Assembly (NCBI GenBank): GCA_964621615.1
Contig: CAZUMW010000048.1
Span: forward strand, 1-32,950
Direction of reading: 5' to 3'
DNA from: CAZUMW01 sp964621615
GTDB lineage: Bacteria > Desulfobacterota > WTBG01 > CAIYCZ01 > CAIRTM01
DNA: 32,950 nucleotides
Under the pieces are notes generated by a model. The model was not told the origin of the DNA. It was given only the letters and a program-made list of their open reading frames with translations, and did no database searches. A program made the translations under genes and the position numbers. Positions 1-7,838 of this stretch are shown here, piece by piece. Each line of letters opens with the position of its first letter. Positions within the stretch are counted from its first letter, which is position 1.

Positions 1-1
1 A

Positions 2-43
2 AAGGTTGATAAAGGTGCAATCCAGCTAAGCTTTGATTTTTAG
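2..43 (+). pseudogene. C-terminal tail of an IS200-like transposase (partial at window edge)
   Basis: An open frame enters from the left edge and ends at TAG 41-43 with the residues KGAIQLSFDF. The ending resembles the QLxLF-type ends of the two other transposase tails in this window, and it is followed three bases later by a perfect hairpin. That order, transposase stop then hairpin, is the normal right end of IS200/IS605-type elements. Only 13 codons are visible, so the assignment rests on context more than on the protein itself. Confidence 0.35.
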
Positions 44-45
44 GG

Positions 46-65
46 CCACGGGCGTAAGCCCGTGG
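46..65. repeat. Perfect terminal hairpin of an IS200/IS605-like element
   Basis: The arms CCACGGGC and GCCCGTGG pair perfectly around a GTAA loop, just downstream of a TAG stop. IS200/IS605 elements carry subterminal hairpins that TnpA recognises as single-stranded DNA, so I read this as a right end. It could also act as a transcription terminator, but no T-run follows. I see no gene between this hairpin and the transposase remnant starting near 277. Confidence 0.5.
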
Positions 66-276
66 GTATCTACTAAATAATAAACTAGAGTTTGTATTTA
101 ACGGAGCAAATTAACGGGCACAAAAATCCTATGCCGCTTTTAAAAAATGTTGATTAATCGGTTGATAAAGCTTAAATACAGCGTGTTTCAGCTTGCCTGT
201 TTGAACAGGTCGTAAAAATGCTGTTTTGGCAGCACTAATTTTCGCAGCTTTCGGCAGCGCTGGTCAAGTACTATAG

Positions 277-390
277 CAGCCTAACTGCGTGTCCATTTTT
301 TCGGGGGAAGATCAAGCTCAAGTGATTCAAAAATACATTGAATATCATCGCAAGCAAGAGAAATCTCCAAAGCAGTTAAAATTATTTTAG
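277..390 (+). pseudogene. tnpA: Remnant of an IS200-type TnpA transposase (C-terminus only)
   Basis: The frame is open only from 277 (TAG at 274-276 in the same frame) to TAG 388-390. It encodes a tail containing GEDQAQVIQKYIEY and ending KQLKLF. In the IS200 group the catalytic tyrosine lies on the last helix in a pattern such as IxKYIxxQ, and the protein ends close to QLxLF; both are visible here. The HUH motif and the N-terminal two thirds are missing, so this is a decayed fragment. It differs in sequence from the other copies in the window, so it comes from a separate IS lineage. Confidence 0.65.
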
Positions 391-393
391 ATG

Positions 394-412
394 CCCCGCC
401 TTGTAGGCGGGG
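394..412. repeat. Right-end hairpin of the IS200 remnant
   Basis: The arms CCCCGCC and GGCGGGG pair perfectly around TTGTA, three bases after the transposase stop codon. The placement matches the hairpin after the transposase stop near the right edge of the window. It marks the right end of the left-edge IS remnant and lies only about 45 bp upstream of the first intact gene. Confidence 0.7.
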
Positions 413-458
413 TTATTCACTTATTGTTTAAATATTTCCGAGTGGATTAGCGATTGCA

Positions 459-1700
459 GTGAGATCAATAAAATACATATGGGATGTAGTCGAATGGGGT
501 CTTTGTACCGGATGCGGTGCGTGTGTATATACATGTGACAGAGATGCAGTGATTCTTAAAAACTTTGAGGATATCGGTATAAGACCTGTTTTTGATAAAA
601 ACATCTGTCATTATTGTAAGGACTGCCTCCATTTTTGTCCCGGATATCATGTGGATGTCCAAACTGTGAAGCCGACAGGAAATGAAAATGTGAATCATGA
701 ATATCTTATTGGTCAGGTGCTTTCTTTCGGGGAGGGCTATGCCGTTGACGATGAAATACGTTTGCGTGGATCATCAGGTGGTGTTTTGACTGCACTGGCT
801 TTGTACTGTCTTGAACAGGAAAATATGAAATTTGTACTCCATACCGGAATGGATACTAAAAAGCCGTTGGAAAATAAAACAGTTGTAAGTAAAAGCCGTA
901 AAGATCTTATAAAACACGCAGGATCACGTTATACAACATCTTCACCATGTGATAGTCTTCGACTTATCGAGGATAGTGATCGACCATGTGTTTTTATCGG
1001 AAAACCCTGTGACGTTGCTGCCGTTGCAGCTCTGCGAAGGCGCAGGCCTCAATTAGATAAAAATTTGGGTTTGGTCCTGTCCTTTTTTTGTGCGGGCACA
1101 CCGAGTTCCAGGGCTAGCCTTGAACTTTTGCGTAAGAAAGGAATCAACCATAACGATATTTTAAAATTGCGTTATCGAGGTAACGGGTGGCCCGGCAGTT
1201 TTTCGGTGACTGATACTACCGGAAAAGAACATAATTTATTATCATACCACGACAGTTGGCATTTTCTTCAAAAATACCGTTCATTTCGGTGTAAATTTTG
1301 TCCTGATGGTTTTGGAGAGCTGGCAGATATCTCTTGCGGGGATGCATGGCATAAATATTCAAAAGAAGTGAAAGATCCGGGAAGGTCGTTGGTATTATCT
1401 CGCACAGAATACGGGAGAGATCTGGTTGAGAAGGCAATAGACGATGGCTACATTACATTGTTCCCTTCTTCTTCAAAAGCGGTAATTAGGGCACAGGGAC
1501 TTGTGGAGCGTCGGAAAGAAATTTTTGGACGGCAGCTGGCTATGAAGTTTATGTTGATACCAACAACTAAATTTAGTGGATTTCGACTGTATAAAGCATG
1601 GATTAATATCTCTTTGAAACGAAAATTCAAATCAATTTTTGGTACAATGCGGCGAGTCATTCAAAGAGGTTTGTGGCATCGAAATGATTTATTAAAATAA
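459..1700 (+). CDS. FrhB-like protein with two 4Fe-4S clusters (F420 hydrogenase/dehydrogenase beta-subunit family)
   Basis: The N-terminus carries two classic CxxCxxCxxxC ferredoxin motifs, Cys16/19/22/26 and Cys50/53/56/60, each able to bind a 4Fe-4S cluster. The rest matches the FrhB fold. GSSGG is near residue 105, FIGKPCDVAAVAAL is near 178, LRYRGNGWPG is near 238, and a cysteine-rich FRCKFCPDG is near 275. Family members are flavin/Fe-S redox proteins; a version of about 400 residues is common in exopolysaccharide loci, where its substrate is not established. The chosen start is GTG without a clear Shine-Dalgarno sequence. The gene begins about 45 bp after an IS hairpin, so its native promoter may have been replaced. 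It converges on the next gene with only 14 bp between stops. Family confidence is high; the function is unknown. Confidence 0.88.
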   Translation: MRSIKYIWDVVEWGLCTGCGACVYTCDRDAVILKNFEDIGIRPVFDKNICHYCKDCLHFCPGYHVDVQTVKPTGNENVNHEYLIGQVLSFGEGYAVDDEIRLRGSSGGVLTALALYCLEQENMKFVLHTGMDTKKPLENKTVVSKSRKDLIKHAGSRYTTSSPCDSLRLIEDSDRPCVFIGKPCDVAAVAALRRRRPQLDKNLGLVLSFFCAGTPSSRASLELLRKKGINHNDILKLRYRGNGWPGSFSVTDTTGKEHNLLSYHDSWHFLQKYRSFRCKFCPDGFGELADISCGDAWHKYSKEVKDPGRSLVLSRTEYGRDLVEKAIDDGYITLFPSSSKAVIRAQGLVERRKEIFGRQLAMKFMLIPTTKFSGFRLYKAWINISLKRKFKSIFGTMRRVIQRGLWHRNDLLK

Positions 1701-1714
1701 TATTGCAGAGAGTA

Positions 1715-3028
1715 TCATGAGTACTTTTGCATAATTATTCTGAATGGCATATTATTCAATGAAGAAATAATTGCCAGAGTCATATACCAGAAAAACAACA
1801 TTTGTCCAAAGTAGGAAACTCCCAAAAAACCGATTGTATGAGAAAAAAGAGCTGCCCCGATAGACCAGATAAATTTTTGTATGTTAGGAATTTTTTCGGT
1901 TTTATGGGTTATTTTAAGGATGGTTTTAAAGCAAAGTACCATGATTGTTATAAAAAGAATCAACCCAAGCAGTCCGCCATCAACACCGATGCGAATATAT
2001 TGGACACAAACATCCTGAAAACCCCAGCCCCAATGCCCTGTGCTGCGTATACCTAAGAGCCACCACTCATTAATGCGCGTTATTGCTGCATTAATTAAAG
2101 CTGCTCTGAAATATGCTGTGGAACCGCCTACAATGCTGACTCGTGCTATTAAAAACCATATCGGAGCATTCATGCATAATTGAAGCCCGATTACCATGCC
2201 TATAAAGGCGATGCACAGTAGCTTAACCTGTTTTCGTAAAAACCAGAGAAGCATTCCAAAGAGTCCGGCCATATATGCTACTAATGGTCCGCTGGAACTG
2301 GATGTGATAACCATGGTAGTAAAAACGATGAATCCTGTCCATAAATAAAATGTTCCCCTTTTTTTAATAAAAGATGAGAGTCCGATGACCATTGGTATCA
2401 TAAATGCGCCGAAACATCCAGCCAGTATTGGGTGACCAAATGCTGCCTGTGAACGTACGCGTCCATCTCGTAAAAAACTGAACTCAGGCACACCGCCAAG
2501 GATATGGAAAAAATTATGCTGAGTAATTTGTTCACTTACCATCGAAATTACAGTTATTATATTAATAAAAAGGAGCCCAATGATTAATATCTTTATGTCT
2601 TCAAGTGATTTTATGCATATCCGGCAGAAAAAATATGAACCAAGGATAGTATAAGCCCAGCCAAGTCTGTTTGTAAGTGCAGAACCGGAACCCCATAAAA
2701 GCGTATATGTAATAATGCCGCAGAAAACATATATCACCAGAATTTTATCTATTGTGTTTAATTTTGTTGTTCGGTATTCAGAACGTATAATAATTCTTAT
2801 GAAGCCTACAAAAAGAATTATCCGAATCATATCGAAATCGATTCCACCGATAACGATTCTTTGCCAACTAGTCATAAAGCAGGATACAGCGGCAACCGGG
2901 AGAATGGCGTATTTCCGTGATGCGCAATACACCAATATGCACATAACTGCCATGAATACAAGTGCATATGGGTTCAATATAGTCTCATTGAAACCATACC
3001 GGGAAATTTCTCTTAAAGGTTCATCCAT
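1715..3028 (-). CDS. O-antigen ligase / Wzy-type polymerase, polytopic membrane protein
   Basis: The 437-residue product is almost entirely hydrophobic helices, with roughly ten to twelve membrane segments and a longer outward loop in the C-terminal half. The segment RSQAAFGHPILAGCFGAFM near residues 190-210 is typical of the O-antigen ligase/Wzy_C superfamily, which has conserved R and G-hP positions before a helix. Such proteins polymerise undecaprenyl-linked repeat units or ligate glycan to lipid or protein in the periplasm. Polymerase and ligase cannot be told apart by sequence. It is the last gene of the minus-strand glycan set and the only Wzy/WaaL candidate here, so it is the natural partner of the Wzx flippase at 24659-26128. 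Confidence 0.85.
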   Translation of the reverse strand: MDEPLREISRYGFNETILNPYALVFMAVMCILVYCASRKYAILPVAAVSCFMTSWQRIVIGGIDFDMIRIILFVGFIRIIIRSEYRTTKLNTIDKILVIYVFCGIITYTLLWGSGSALTNRLGWAYTILGSYFFCRICIKSLEDIKILIIGLLFINIITVISMVSEQITQHNFFHILGGVPEFSFLRDGRVRSQAAFGHPILAGCFGAFMIPMVIGLSSFIKKRGTFYLWTGFIVFTTMVITSSSSGPLVAYMAGLFGMLLWFLRKQVKLLCIAFIGMVIGLQLCMNAPIWFLIARVSIVGGSTAYFRAALINAAITRINEWWLLGIRSTGHWGWGFQDVCVQYIRIGVDGGLLGLILFITIMVLCFKTILKITHKTEKIPNIQKFIWSIGAALFSHTIGFLGVSYFGQMLFFWYMTLAIISSLNNMPFRIIMQKYS

Positions 3029-3122
3029 ATTATAGACTTAGCGAGAAAATAATGAGGAATTGATTTGAAGAAACATAAGAGTGGAATATGATGAAAGATT
3101 TTTTATGAAATGTTTCATTAAT

Positions 3123-4223
3123 TTATATATCATTTCCGTCACCTTGTGTGAGTAACCAGGCGTTCTTGTCATAAAATTCATTATATGACCCATCAGGGCT
3201 GAGGACAAAATTTAATTTTTTTCTTTTCAAAAATAAACCTGAGCGGCGAAGAACAGAATCTAACCGCGTACGTTCTATTGACCAGCATTGGGCCATAACA
3301 CAACCGCTTTTTTTGAAAATTTTTAGTGAATGCCGTATCATTGTTATCAGTATTTGGGAATCATTTAAGGGGCAGACATAATCGACGATTTCTCCTGTCT
3401 TCAACCCCTTCCTTATAGTGTATTTTAGCACGATGATGCCTTTGATTTCACCCGATTGGTATAACTTCAAAATAACATATTTGTCGGGATTGTCCCTATA
3501 TCTCCAGTTCATATAGGATGAATCGCGGACAAGTGCTGTTGTAAAGGTAGTACATGATTTTTGCCATAGTTCATCGGTTTCCGGTCCGAAAGATGTTTCT
3601 TCCCGGATTTCATGTGTTTTCAATATAGGAGTAAAATTGCGAGTAGCTTCAAGGAAAAAATCTAAAATAGCCCCTGAAAATTTACCTAAAAAAAAAGGCT
3701 TTATCTTATGCTCCGCAATCTGTTTGGCACTCAGTATAGCTGCCCGGTAGATTACCTGGAATTCTTCTTTATATCCCCATTTATTTATAAAAATTGGATA
3801 GGACTGAACAGAGGGAGTAACATACCAGAATGGTATTCCAGCGTTTTTTGCTTGGTTAAACACACTGCCGGTAAGTTTTTTTACCAGGCCCAATCCCTGA
3901 TAGTCGGAACGGGTAAACATGTCCATCGTTTTGCCGCAGGTTATAATATCTGAACCGATTTTCATTTTTTTTGGTGCCATAGCAAAAGAGCTGACAATTT
4001 TGTCATTGTGTTTGGCTGTATAAACTATGGCTTTCCCAGCTGGATTGCGGAAATACATCCAGTGAAAATAGTCCTGGCTTGTGCTTCTTATTTTTGTAGA
4101 GCCGTTGTCATAAGTGCGCATGCCGTTAATAAGATCTGCAAGTGACGCAAGGTCCGATTTCTTCAGCGGTTCATAATGAATTTCTTCCAGAATTTGTTTC
4201 TTTTTGTCATGTTCTGTTTTCAC
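3123..4223 (-). CDS. GNAT-family acetyltransferase
   Basis: The 366-residue protein has a GNAT acetyl-CoA-binding signature, TRSDYQGLGLVKKL, near residues 108-121; this is the Q/RxxGxG motif A. The typical strand-helix pattern follows through FWYVTPS and the WGY element. Its length is about twice that of a single GNAT domain, and the C-terminal half (from about 235) looks like a second, degenerate GNAT fold. Double-GNAT proteins of this size often occur in glycan loci and would N-acylate an amino sugar or amino acid, but the substrate is not predictable. The start overlaps the upstream glycosyltransferase by 17 bp, indicating translational coupling. Base composition is AT-rich like its neighbours. 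Confidence 0.75.
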   Translation of the reverse strand: MKTEHDKKKQILEEIHYEPLKKSDLASLADLINGMRTYDNGSTKIRSTSQDYFHWMYFRNPAGKAIVYTAKHNDKIVSSFAMAPKKMKIGSDIITCGKTMDMFTRSDYQGLGLVKKLTGSVFNQAKNAGIPFWYVTPSVQSYPIFINKWGYKEEFQVIYRAAILSAKQIAEHKIKPFFLGKFSGAILDFFLEATRNFTPILKTHEIREETSFGPETDELWQKSCTTFTTALVRDSSYMNWRYRDNPDKYVILKLYQSGEIKGIIVLKYTIRKGLKTGEIVDYVCPLNDSQILITMIRHSLKIFKKSGCVMAQCWSIERTRLDSVLRRSGLFLKRKKLNFVLSPDGSYNEFYDKNAWLLTQGDGNDI

Positions 4224-5211
4224 GAGGTGCTTTTCCCCTAAGAAATTTGTTTACACAATAAGCGCCCATTTTATTTTTTATAATCCAATAAAAACAGCGG
4301 TAATTTTTAATCAAATTATTAAACGTTGTGCGTTTATTGTTTTTCAGGATCAGTAAAAGAAAGTTTCCGCAAATCCGAACAATGTAGCCCATCAGGATAA
4401 TAATTCCAAAAAAGATTAGTTTTGGTTTTGGATGGTGTTTTTCCCAATAGATAAAATCAGATTTAAGCATTTCAATCAGAAACTTAACTGGCGCGGCAGA
4501 GGAACTGCCGCCGCCGTAATGAATAGCTAATGCGCCAGGATAAAAAACAACATCCCAGCCGGCGCTGTGAATCCTTTTACACCAGTCTCGATCCTCACCA
4601 TAAATGTAAAACCTATCGTCAAGCATTCCTATCTGTTCTATGACTTCACGACGTATCATTAAAAAACATCCCGACAGAACATCGACGCTTTGTGCTGCAT
4701 CGTGATCAATATCTGTTATTAAACGGCCTCTGAAAAATTTTAATTTTGGATAAATTCTATTAAGCATCAGCGCCTCACAAAAAATTTTCCAAAGCGTAGG
4801 GAAGTCCCGACAATTCAACCTTAATTTCAAATCCCCCCCTACAGTTTTAGGACCAAGTGCGCCGATACCAGGATGTGAATTCATATAATCGTGCATGCGC
4901 AAAACACACTCATCAAGCGCCTTAATATCGGAATTAACGAGGCAAACATAACGTCCATTGCTTTGCCTGATGCCGATGTTGTTAGCTTTGGCAAAACCAA
5001 GGTTTTCCCTGTTGAGTATCAATTGTATATCGGGGAAACGATCACGTACTGCCTCTGCAGAGCCGTCAGTTGAGCCATTATCGACTACTATTATTTCTAT
5101 GTTGCAGTTTCTGCTTGTTTCGATAAGAGAATTAATGCAAGCAAGCAACAAATCCTTTGTGTTCCAATTGACTATTATTAATGAGACATCAGCAGAGTTG
5201 ACTTTTATCAT
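4207..5211 (-). CDS. GT2-family glycosyltransferase (rhamnosyltransferase-like)
   Basis: The 334-residue protein has a clear GT-A/GT2 fold. VSLIIVNWNTKDLL is at residues 9-22, VDNGSTDGS is near 43-51, and LVNSDI near 91-96 contains the DxD-equivalent NSD. A downstream FYIYGEDRDWCKR segment supplies the acidic ED of the catalytic region. A C-terminal hydrophobic stretch near 265-290 suggests membrane association. The closest general pattern is the WbbL/RfbF-like rhamnosyltransferase group, which transfers a dTDP-sugar to a lipid-linked acceptor on the cytoplasmic face. The actual sugar cannot be read from the sequence. It lies between the deacetylase and the GNAT gene and overlaps the latter. 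Confidence 0.9.
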   Translation of the reverse strand: MIKVNSADVSLIIVNWNTKDLLLACINSLIETSRNCNIEIIVVDNGSTDGSAEAVRDRFPDIQLILNRENLGFAKANNIGIRQSNGRYVCLVNSDIKALDECVLRMHDYMNSHPGIGALGPKTVGGDLKLRLNCRDFPTLWKIFCEALMLNRIYPKLKFFRGRLITDIDHDAAQSVDVLSGCFLMIRREVIEQIGMLDDRFYIYGEDRDWCKRIHSAGWDVVFYPGALAIHYGGGSSSAAPVKFLIEMLKSDFIYWEKHHPKPKLIFFGIIILMGYIVRICGNFLLLILKNNKRTTFNNLIKNYRCFYWIIKNKMGAYCVNKFLRGKAPRENRT

Positions 5212-5233
5212 AATAAAATATTAACTTGGAAAA

Positions 5234-6079
5234 TTAATTTGTTTTGGATAATGTAAAATCATACCAAATTTTTTTTATTCCGGAAGCAAAACCGAACCAG
5301 TTATATGAACCATGTATTTTTAACCACGATTCAAATGCCCAGTCATCGGCTGATATATCTATCCTTCCTTCAATGAAGCCTGAATCATATGAAAAAATCG
5401 AGTTTGGTGTAACTGTGAAAGCGCGGGTGTATCCTGCTTTTTTGGAAAGATGAATAACAGTTTTATTGTGTGAACCATATGGAAAAGCTAACATTGTAAT
5501 TTTTTTATTGGTGATTTGTTCCAAAGTATTTTTTGAAACCTCCAATTCTTTTTTTATTTCTTTATCTGGAAGATGCGTGAGATTTTTGTGCGTGTGAGTG
5601 TGCGAACCGATTGAAACAAGATTGTGGTCAAGCTTTTTAAGTTGTTCTTCTGATGAAACAGCTTCGTTATAATTATGGTGCTGTTTATTTGTTATCCACC
5701 CTGCTTTTTCCCCAATATATGAAGTTGGAACGAAAATAGTAAATGGTATTTGAAGGCTATATAATACAGGTATGGCGTTATTGAAGACATTTTGAAAGCT
5801 GTCGTCAAAAGTTACAGCAGTGTAATATTTTTTATGTGCATTTTGTTTATCAAAATAAGCGTCAACAGGTATTGTGTTTCGCTTTAGAATTTCCATCTGT
5901 CTTCTAAAATTATGACGGTTCTTAAGGGTAACCTCGTGGTAGAGTAAAATGGTAAAAGCTCTGCTTCTTTTAATTTTGAAAAAATATAATATTTCACAGA
6001 AAAAAAAGTATGTTAAGCTAATGCATAGTTTGGTTAAACGTTTTATCATTGCTCTTTTAAATGTCGACAGAAATGTCAA
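5234..6079 (-). CDS. Polysaccharide deacetylase (NodB/CE4 family)
   Basis: Metal-dependent CE4 deacetylase motifs are in order. TFDDS is near residue 90 (catalytic base and first metal Asp). SHTHTHKNL near 158 is the metal-binding HxxxH. FPYGSHN is near 200, and an arginine motif, EGRIDIS, is near 239. An N-terminal hydrophobic stretch (about residues 15-35) suggests a membrane anchor or uncleaved signal. The first possible start is TTG, whose TTGA overlaps the stop of the acyltransferase; an ATG ten codons later (minus strand, base 6049) is an alternative. The protein would remove N- or O-acetyl groups from a glycan or glycan precursor. It is very AT-rich, one of the most skewed genes in the window. 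Confidence 0.88.
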   Translation of the reverse strand: MTFLSTFKRAMIKRLTKLCISLTYFFFCEILYFFKIKRSRAFTILLYHEVTLKNRHNFRRQMEILKRNTIPVDAYFDKQNAHKKYYTAVTFDDSFQNVFNNAIPVLYSLQIPFTIFVPTSYIGEKAGWITNKQHHNYNEAVSSEEQLKKLDHNLVSIGSHTHTHKNLTHLPDKEIKKELEVSKNTLEQITNKKITMLAFPYGSHNKTVIHLSKKAGYTRAFTVTPNSIFSYDSGFIEGRIDISADDWAFESWLKIHGSYNWFGFASGIKKIWYDFTLSKTN

Positions 6080-6729
6080 CTGGGATGTTTTGTACTATTG
6101 GTCATCTCTTGTATTTCATGGTTGATTGTAAAGCTACTGAAATCATGCTTTATTTTTTCAATAGATTTTTCCCACCAGCGATCAGATAAAAGCTTTTCGA
6201 TGGTTTCTTTCGAAAAGCGGTATCTGACAATCCGTGCTGGATTCCCCACTACAACGGCATATGGAGGGATATCTTTATTAACTACTGCACCTGCGGCAAT
6301 TACCGCACCGTCGGATATTGATTTCGCTTGTGGAAGGATAACTGCATTATGGCCAATCCATACATCATTACCTATCGATAAAGGAATATATTTGACTGGT
6401 TCTTCTTTGCAGTAACCAAGAGCAGGGTTGAAAAAAAACGCATGCGTAGATTTAAAATGTAAGGGATGATTTCGGTTCCATGTTGTTGCAGTTCGTGCGA
6501 TGGAACAATACCTGCCGACAGTTGTGAATTTATCGAATTGCCCTATATTAAAACAGCCGCCATGTGTATACATGCCTATCTCAACGCCATGATATTTACT
6601 GAAAATTTTGCGGAGTGTCTCTGAATAAAATTCACCCCCCTCTGCTCTATTAACGATTTTTATTATTAGCTTTCTAAGTCTGGCTTTTTTAATATTATAT
6701 ATTTTGACCAGTGTGTTTGATAAAAACAT
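6076..6729 (-). CDS. Left-handed beta-helix acyltransferase (CatB/VatD-like hexapeptide-repeat family)
   Basis: The 217-residue protein has hexapeptide-repeat turns in the C-terminal half: LSIGNDVWIGHNAVILPQAK, then SDGAVIAAGAVV and IPPYAVVVGNPARIV. The segment WNRNHPLHF near residues 85-93 holds the NHP histidine that is catalytic in xenobiotic acetyltransferases. Members of this family are trimeric and use acetyl-CoA; in glycan loci they O- or N-acetylate sugars rather than drugs. It is the first gene of the AT-rich minus-strand set and overlaps the deacetylase start by four bases. Having an acetyltransferase and a deacetylase side by side suggests controlled acetylation of one glycan. Confidence 0.87.
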   Translation of the reverse strand: MFLSNTLVKIYNIKKARLRKLIIKIVNRAEGGEFYSETLRKIFSKYHGVEIGMYTHGGCFNIGQFDKFTTVGRYCSIARTATTWNRNHPLHFKSTHAFFFNPALGYCKEEPVKYIPLSIGNDVWIGHNAVILPQAKSISDGAVIAAGAVVNKDIPPYAVVVGNPARIVRYRFSKETIEKLLSDRWWEKSIEKIKHDFSSFTINHEIQEMTNSTKHPS

Positions 6730-6864
6730 ATATTACCCTCTGGATGAAATGTTATGATTTTAAAAAAAATTGTATATTTTTCGGCCGGGTAATGTTTTGA
6801 GCGAGGAGGTAGAAAATAACCTTCATCTTCTTAGATCGTGACCATTTGGCTGTTTGCTGAAATC

Positions 6865-6892
6865 AAAGCCGGGCTTGTTTGAGACCGGCTTT
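6865..6892. terminator. Probable rho-independent terminator, possibly bidirectional
   Basis: The arms AAAGCCGG and CCGGCTTT form an eight-base-pair stem with a 12-base loop, and a T-run continues to 6895 on the plus strand. It sits four bases beyond the stop of the minus-strand lipoprotein gene. Read on the minus strand the stem is followed by TTTGATTT, a poorer but possible U-tract. It would separate the lipoprotein gene from the AT-rich glycan genes, which would then need their own promoter in 6730-6864. Confidence 0.6.
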
Positions 6893-6896
6893 TTTC

Positions 6897-7742
6897 CTAA
6901 ATCAGATCAGCGAGAAAAATGATAAGCTGCTCTGCGATTCTTTTACGGCCCGGTTCGTTCAGATGTCCGCCGTCATCGGTATACTGACGGCACAGCTGGT
7001 AAAAAGCCTGGTTGCTTTTGCTGTATTGAATCCTTTTTCCGTTCGGCTGAATCGACTCGAAAAGAGCAAGATCAAATACCGGTTCCCTTTGTGCGTAGGT
7101 TGTTCTCATAAGCTCATTAAAAGCGTGCCTTTTAATGTTGTCATCATATCCGTAAACCGGTTGCCCTGAAAGTGATTTAATAACTTTTTTTGCGAATGCT
7201 TTTGCTCCGGTCGGCGCTGCAATAAGCGGCGTCGTCACGTGTACAAACACGGTATCGGGGAACTGTGTTTTCAAAGATGACATTGTTTTTTGATAATAGC
7301 TGAAAACCTCCTGCGGGATTGAATCGGCCTTTATATCGACATAGCAGAATTTAAAAAAAGCAATGTCTGCATTATCACCGAAGCCGCGTAGCATGAGTTC
7401 TTTAAAAGCGTCGGTTTTTGAATCGGGATATGAGTTGCGGCCGACTTGTGAATGAGCAAAAGCCGGTTCGGAAAGATCTACAGGATTGTCGGTTTCAATG
7501 ATATTGAGGTTGATGCTGTTTTCAGCGGTTAAATCCTTGATGCCGTCAACGATATTATACCCGACAGACTGATGGCCAAAGTAGATTTTTGCCTGTGACA
7601 GTTTATTAAGTTGTGATTCTTTTATATTTGCCAGTGTCTTCAGTTCAGGTGCTTTGGTTTCCTTCATTTCAACCCCTTTGCAGCTCATTAAAAAAAGTAC
7701 AATAATAATAAAAAAAGTGATATTATTTTTCAGGCAGCGCAT
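6897..7742 (-). CDS. Lipoprotein with SGNH-like (FGHxSxG) putative hydrolase domain
   Basis: The start chosen is the ATG at 7742-7740, preceded by GGAG at good spacing; an ATG seven codons upstream lacks this. A hydrophobic signal with lipobox FLMSC gives a lipidated Cys21. The mature domain has FGHQSVG at about 55-61, FVHVTTPL near 160, FDLALFESIQPNG near 220 and GGHLNEPGRKRI near the C-terminus. A nucleophilic Ser in a block near the N-terminus, and a late Asp/His pair before a final helix, are the layout of SGNH/GDSL esterases. The FGHxSxG block is not the usual GDS, so the assignment is tentative. A homologous domain is in the gene at 30035-31699. A role in removing or moving acyl groups on the surface glycan is inference. 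Confidence 0.7.
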   Translation of the reverse strand: MRCLKNNITFFIIIVLFLMSCKGVEMKETKAPELKTLANIKESQLNKLSQAKIYFGHQSVGYNIVDGIKDLTAENSINLNIIETDNPVDLSEPAFAHSQVGRNSYPDSKTDAFKELMLRGFGDNADIAFFKFCYVDIKADSIPQEVFSYYQKTMSSLKTQFPDTVFVHVTTPLIAAPTGAKAFAKKVIKSLSGQPVYGYDDNIKRHAFNELMRTTYAQREPVFDLALFESIQPNGKRIQYSKSNQAFYQLCRQYTDDGGHLNEPGRKRIAEQLIIFLADLI

Positions 7743-7838
7743 GAGATCTCCAACTCTGTTCAATAAATATAAAAAAATGGTTAATGCAGTTTAAAATTAT
7801 ATTATAGCTTTTATATCATATATTGTTTAAAAAAAACA
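7743..7838. promoter_or_regulatory. Divergent AT-rich intergenic region, likely promoters for both sides
   Basis: This 96-bp stretch separates the divergent lipoprotein and GT-C genes and is nearly all A/T. On the minus strand a perfect TATAAT lies at 7801-7806, but the matching -35 element is poor. On the plus strand several TATA-like runs occur without a convincing -35. It is the only obvious place for transcription of the long plus-strand run to begin. The exact promoters are unresolved. Confidence 0.35.

Noticed and set aside
1701..1733. Terminator between the convergent FrhB-like and Wzy-like genes (AGTA...TACT followed by TTTT)
   Set aside because: The stem is only four A/T-rich base pairs and too weak to call.
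6076..6729. Antibiotic resistance acetyltransferase (CatB/Vat-like)
   Set aside because: The family resemblance is real, but the gene overlaps a glycan deacetylase gene and sits in a glycan set, making a sugar O/N-acetyltransferase much more likely.
6802..6809. A perfect GAGGAGGT Shine-Dalgarno-like sequence on the plus strand
   Set aside because: No start codon or open frame follows at usable distance; it lies in the gap between two minus-strand genes.
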